Of a DNA stretch of 36,115 bases, positions 33,135-36,115 are shown piece after piece. The DNA lies in NCBI GenBank assembly GCA_017634355.1, contig JAGBNO010000043.1, positions 1 to 36,115 on the forward strand, in the 5' to 3' direction. The translations under genes and the position numbers were made by a program. The stretch's first letter is position 1. The number at the start of each line of letters is the position of its first letter. This DNA is from Lachnospiraceae bacterium (GTDB taxonomy: Bacteria; Bacillota; Clostridia; Lachnospirales; Lachnospiraceae). The notes under the pieces are model-generated. The model was not told the DNA's origin and did not search any database. It saw only the letters and a program-made list of their open reading frames with translations.

Positions 33135-34211
33135 CTATCTCACGCCACCTTCCATCCTGAATAGTAACCCTAAATATACAAATGCGCCCGCCATAATCCC
33201 CAGAAATAAGACCGTCCCCAGCAGCACAGAGGTCCAGAAGGCGAGGTCGTTTGCCCTTTTTATGTCCTCTGCATCTACCTCCTTCAGGGCATCTCCTATA
33301 TAGGGCTTGGTCTTCTCCTTTCCAAAATATATGGAAGTCCCGCCTATGCGTATGCCGAGGGCGCCTGCCATCACCGCCTCTGTCTGGCCGGCATTGGGGC
33401 TGTCGTGCTTACGCCTGTCCCGCTGCCAGATAGCAAAAGCCCTTTTCCCCGCGCCGGCCCCCATGGTAAGGTATGCCGCCAGTATCATAAATAAAGCCGT
33501 AATTCTGGAAGGCAGGAAATTTAAAAAGTCATCCATTCTGGCCGCCGCCCTTCCAAAGTACAGATAACGCTCATTCTTGTATCCCAGCATGGAATCCATG
33601 GTACTGGCGCCCTTGTACAGAAATCCTAGTAATGGTCCCCCAAGGGCCAGCATTATCAAGGGGGCTGTCACACCGTCAGAGGTGTTCTCAGCCACGGTCT
33701 CCACCGCCGCCCTGGCCACTGCGCTCTCATTAAGCTTATCCGTGTCCCTGGAAACTATCATTGAAACTGCATGCCTGGCCCCGTCCAAATCCCCTTCCTT
33801 AAGCTTATGATAAACCTTCATGCTCTCTGTGCGCAGGCTCTTCCCCGCCAGTATCTGCCCTGTCATTATAGCCTCCACAAAGAAATAGAGCCAGGGCGAG
33901 ATGCAAAGACATATAAACATTATCAGGGCTACGGTGAGCCCAACTGTAAGCAGGACCAGTATTTCTAAAAAGATCCCCCGCAAAAACAGGGTGCGGGCAA
34001 TTTTCTCATTTCCAGAAGGCTCTTTTGTAGATAGATCAACAGTCCCCGTTTCCCTTGCAATAGCCCCGTCTTTCGGATATAGCCTCTTCTCCCAAAAGGA
34101 AATGAGCTTGCCTATCGCTATAATGGGATGCCACAGCCCCTGCGGGTCCCCTATTATCATATCCAGTATGCAGCCCAGCAAAAAAGCGCCGCCGTGAAAA
34201 AGTAAGGGCAT
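33135..34211 (-). CDS. cbiB: Adenosylcobinamide-phosphate synthase CbiB
   Basis: 358 residues, a polytopic membrane protein. DMIIGDPQGLWHPIIAIGKLI at the start and AAVETVAENTSDGVTAPLIMLALGGP are CbiB signatures. It joins adenosylcobyric acid to the aminopropanol phosphate made by CobD. A hydrophilic insert of about 25 residues (near 48-72) between the first conserved segment and the next helix is longer than I expect. The CobU-like gene ends 2 bp before its start. Confidence 0.95.
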   Translation of the reverse strand: MPLLFHGGAFLLGCILDMIIGDPQGLWHPIIAIGKLISFWEKRLYPKDGAIARETGTVDLSTKEPSGNEKIARTLFLRGIFLEILVLLTVGLTVALIMFICLCISPWLYFFVEAIMTGQILAGKSLRTESMKVYHKLKEGDLDGARHAVSMIVSRDTDKLNESAVARAAVETVAENTSDGVTAPLIMLALGGPLLGFLYKGASTMDSMLGYKNERYLYFGRAAARMDDFLNFLPSRITALFMILAAYLTMGAGAGKRAFAIWQRDRRKHDSPNAGQTEAVMAGALGIRIGGTSIYFGKEKTKPYIGDALKEVDAEDIKRANDLAFWTSVLLGTVLFLGIMAGAFVYLGLLFRMEGGVR

Positions 34212-34213
34212 CT

Positions 34214-34633
34214 TTATTTGATCCTCTCGCTGAGGCCACAGTATACTCTCTGTACTTCCTCCGCCTTTTCCGCAAGGAGAATAAGGCAGCGGCCCAAAGC
34301 CTCCCTGTAGGCGCGGTCTTGTTCCTCTGCCGGTATTATGCCGCAGCCCACCTCGTCAGCTATGATGACAAAATCCCTGCCGCCGTGACGATCGGCATAT
34401 CCATTTTTTGAGGCTTCTTTCGCGCCTGTGCCCAAGATAGTATCCAATAGCCGCACCGGATCCTCCCCTTTAAGAAAATGCCTGCGGAACCAGAGATGGA
34501 AATGGTTAAAAATAAAATTCCCTGCATCTTCAGGCAGTTCGTCTGTCTCCCCTTGTAATATCCGGAAATCCGGAAATCTTTCCGCCGCGCGCCTAAGCTT
34601 GCCCTGTGCGTATCCGCCTATATATAAACGCAT
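34214..34633 (-). CDS. Second, short CobU-like protein lacking the P-loop
   Basis: About 139 residues from MRLYIGGYAQGKLRRA. The start follows AAAGGA; an ATG at 34651 has no ribosome site. The C-terminal half clearly matches CobU (ADEVGCGIIPAEEQDRAYREALGRC and the VYCGL ending). The usual GGxxSGKS P-loop, however, is reduced to GGYAQGKL, and the guanylylation RIxxHR motif is missing. A full CobU gene is also present at 35500-36105. It could be a partner subunit, a specialised GTP-binding relative or a degenerate copy. It sits tightly between cobS and cbiB in the operon. Confidence 0.82.
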   Translation of the reverse strand: MRLYIGGYAQGKLRRAAERFPDFRILQGETDELPEDAGNFIFNHFHLWFRRHFLKGEDPVRLLDTILGTGAKEASKNGYADRHGGRDFVIIADEVGCGIIPAEEQDRAYREALGRCLILLAEKAEEVQRVYCGLSERIK

Positions 34634-34747
34634 CCCCGTCCTTTCGTCCATTTTTACTTAAAAGATCAAGCTCACAAATACCATACTCCACGGACTAAAG
34701 GCGCTAAACCGTCCAGCGGACAATTAACTGCCCTGCCGCAGAAAATA

Positions 34748-35524
34748 TCAAAGGGCCATCCTGCTGCCGTAAAGCTCCCACACGGCCACGGCTACAGCCG
34801 TAACACATTCACTTAAGGTAGACAGAAAGCCCGCCGTATCTCCGGTTATCCCCCCAAAAGAACCATATATCACTATGCGCCAGTAAATTATAAGCCCAAA
34901 ATTGGCAAGGAGTATGAGGCTCCCGGCATATATGCCCGTGAAAAGGAAAAGCCCCGCGCAAAGGATAAGCTGGAATATAAGTATGCCCCTGACCCATAGC
35001 TTCTGCGCGCCGTCTGTAAATGTAAAAAGCGTGCCCTCCCGTGTGGCAGACCTGCAGAGGGTAGAAGCGCTGCCGGACAGTATCCTCGAAAAATAAAAGC
35101 CCATGGAGACTCTGAGCCAGTTTTCATTGCCCTCTATCATCGTATAGGCCGCAAGCAGCACCAGATAATAGCAGAGCAACCTTATCACGGCGAAAGAGCC
35201 TATATGCGGGTCTGAAAGTATCTTCAGCTTTTTATCCCTCTCCCCGAATGAAGACAGCGCATCAGAGGTATCCAGATAGCCGTCTAAATGTATGCCCCCC
35301 GATATCAGAAGGGAAATAAGCGCATACAGGGCCGCCCTCGGAAAGCCGTATAGAACTCCTGAGCTTATCCATATAAAGCCGTAGGACAAAAGCCCTATCA
35401 CCACCCCTACCAAGGGAAAGAGCCCTATGGCATAGCGCAGGTTTTCCTCTTTCCATGAGAGCCTCGGCACAGGTATCCTCGAATACATGGAAAAAGCCGT
35501 CAGGAGTGAACGGAAAAAGGCCAT
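34748..35524 (-). CDS. cobS: Adenosylcobinamide-GDP ribazoletransferase CobS
   Basis: 258 residues, several membrane helices. FSMYSRIPVPRLSWKEENLRYAIGLFPLVGVVIG opens the CobS family; the key acidic site is GGIHLDGYLDTSDALSS. It joins GDP-cobinamide with alpha-ribazole (phosphate) in the last step of cobalamin assembly at the membrane. GGGGGAGG lies before its ATG; it overlaps the 3' end of cobU by 25 nt. Confidence 0.96.
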   Translation of the reverse strand: MAFFRSLLTAFSMYSRIPVPRLSWKEENLRYAIGLFPLVGVVIGLLSYGFIWISSGVLYGFPRAALYALISLLISGGIHLDGYLDTSDALSSFGERDKKLKILSDPHIGSFAVIRLLCYYLVLLAAYTMIEGNENWLRVSMGFYFSRILSGSASTLCRSATREGTLFTFTDGAQKLWVRGILIFQLILCAGLFLFTGIYAGSLILLANFGLIIYWRIVIYGSFGGITGDTAGFLSTLSECVTAVAVAVWELYGSRMAL

Positions 35525-36105
35525 GCCTCCCCCTTTCTCGCTATCGCTATCCCCACAGCAACTTCATATACCTTATCGGCCTTTTTGGCAATATACTGGT
35601 TTAATAGGCCCAGTACCCTTAAATAGCTCTGAATATAAATATCGTCCTTTCCATCCCCGTGCAGCAGCCCCTCAGAAAAAATGTCATTGGAAACTATCAC
35701 GAGATTCTTACAGGCGGCCATTAGCTCAGAAATCCCGCCTTCGAGCCTCCTGTACAGATAATCCACCGCGCCCTCCGGCTGACCGAAGGGGTCTTCAAGC
35801 CCATCCGCAGGAAGTGGGAAAAGCTCGTTCGCCACCCAGTTGGACAGGCACTCCAATAGCACCGTGCCGCTCCGTACATCCTGCCTTTCGGCGATCTCCC
35901 CCGCAAGGACAGGTTTTTCTATAGTCACAAAGCCCTTTCCCTGCCTCAGCGCGCGGTGACGGCCTATGCGTGCGTCCGCCTCGTCCCCGTCCCGCCTCAT
36001 AGTGGCGAGGTACCAGAGATTTTCGCCACCGGAAAGCCTTACCGCCGCCTCCTCAGCCCTTTCAGATTTGCCACTGCCGCTGCCGCCCAGAATTAAGATA
36101 TTCAT
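35500..36105 (-). CDS. cobU: Adenosylcobinamide kinase / guanylyltransferase CobU
   Basis: 201 residues. P-loop GGSGSGKSERAEEAA (7-21), guanylyl-acceptor region ARIGRHRALR, and VLLECLSNWVANELF are present. It phosphorylates adenosylcobinamide and transfers GMP to it. The usual NEVGxGIVP block is changed to NDIFSEGLL, the very block that is well kept in the second CobU-like protein at 34214-34633. The start is 10 bp from the window edge, so any upstream gene, promoter or cobalamin riboswitch is out of view. Confidence 0.94.
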   Translation of the reverse strand: MNILILGGSGSGKSERAEEAAVRLSGGENLWYLATMRRDGDEADARIGRHRALRQGKGFVTIEKPVLAGEIAERQDVRSGTVLLECLSNWVANELFPLPADGLEDPFGQPEGAVDYLYRRLEGGISELMAACKNLVIVSNDIFSEGLLHGDGKDDIYIQSYLRVLGLLNQYIAKKADKVYEVAVGIAIARKGEAWPFSVHS

Positions 36106-36115
36106 AGAAAGATTA

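Noticed and set aside
1..36115. CRISPR arrays, tRNA or rRNA genes, transposase genes, prophage genes
   Set aside because: Looked for and not seen: no regularly spaced repeats of CRISPR type, no recognisable tRNA or rRNA sequence, and no transposase, integrase or phage structural protein among the coding frames.

Overview
This 36.1 kb window looks chromosomal, from an anaerobic, mid-GC Gram-positive bacterium, most likely a Clostridia/Lachnospiraceae-type organism. The clues are strong AGGAGG-type ribosome binding sites, occasional TTG starts, a PPi-dependent phosphofructokinase, an indolepyruvate:ferredoxin oxidoreductase, a DUF512-der-plsY run, an FMN riboswitch ahead of an ECF-type riboflavin carrier, and an apparently oxygen-independent cobalamin gene set. 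The assignment rests on gene content only.

Layout. (1) 1-470: a gene leaves the window leftwards (start codon at 24-26, minus) behind a roughly 340-nt structured leader that contains a terminator hairpin. Its promoter is back-to-back with the promoter of the rightward genes. (2) 470-4462, plus: DUF512 radical-SAM-like protein, Der GTPase, PlsY acyltransferase and a GNAT acetyltransferase. (3) 4507-4938, minus: an Rrf2/IscR-like regulator. (4) 5183-10043, plus: an MBOAT O-acyltransferase, then argJ-argB-argD of the cyclic arginine pathway (argC is not here). (5) 10129-11530, plus: a ComEA-like SLBB/HhH lipoprotein and an orphan OmpR-type response regulator. (6) 11531-12147: a gene-free, repeat-rich 617 bp. 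(7) 12148-16260, plus: two tightly coupled large genes. One encodes a 680-residue protein with a disordered head and a papain-like (PPPDE/LRAT-like) His/Cys core. The other encodes a 685-residue AAA+ ATPase with one degenerate and one intact ATPase domain, resembling the ATPases of extracellular contractile injection systems. No sheath, tube or baseplate gene lies nearby, so this pair is the best candidate for an undescribed system. (8) 16345-17415, plus: promoter, FMN riboswitch, terminator, a 110-bp palindromic MITE-like element and ribU. (9) 17577-22299, minus: iorB/iorA, an amidohydrolase and pfp; a 111-bp tandem duplication covers the end of pfp. (10) 22394-36105, minus: a long cobalamin operon read right to left: cobU, cobS, a second CobU-like gene, cbiB, cobT, cbiP, an unknown 142-residue gene, cobD, cbiC, cbiF, cbiH, a cbiJ-cbiE-cbiT triple fusion and cbiA, followed by a Uma2-family nuclease gene.

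How it works together. The cobalamin operon covers most corrin-ring methylation and contraction steps (CbiH, CbiF, CbiJ, CbiE, CbiT, CbiC), the amidations (CbiA, CbiP), the aminopropanol arm (CobD, CbiB) and nucleotide-loop assembly (CobU, CobT, CobS). The early steps (cobalt chelatase, CbiL, CbiG, CbiD) and cobalt uptake are missing and may lie past the right edge. ArgJ, ArgB and ArgD form most of the acetylated ornithine pathway. The FMN riboswitch should reduce RibU expression when FMN is plentiful. Intergenic spaces hold several imperfect palindromes and small duplications, which are the most repeat-like material in an otherwise housekeeping region.
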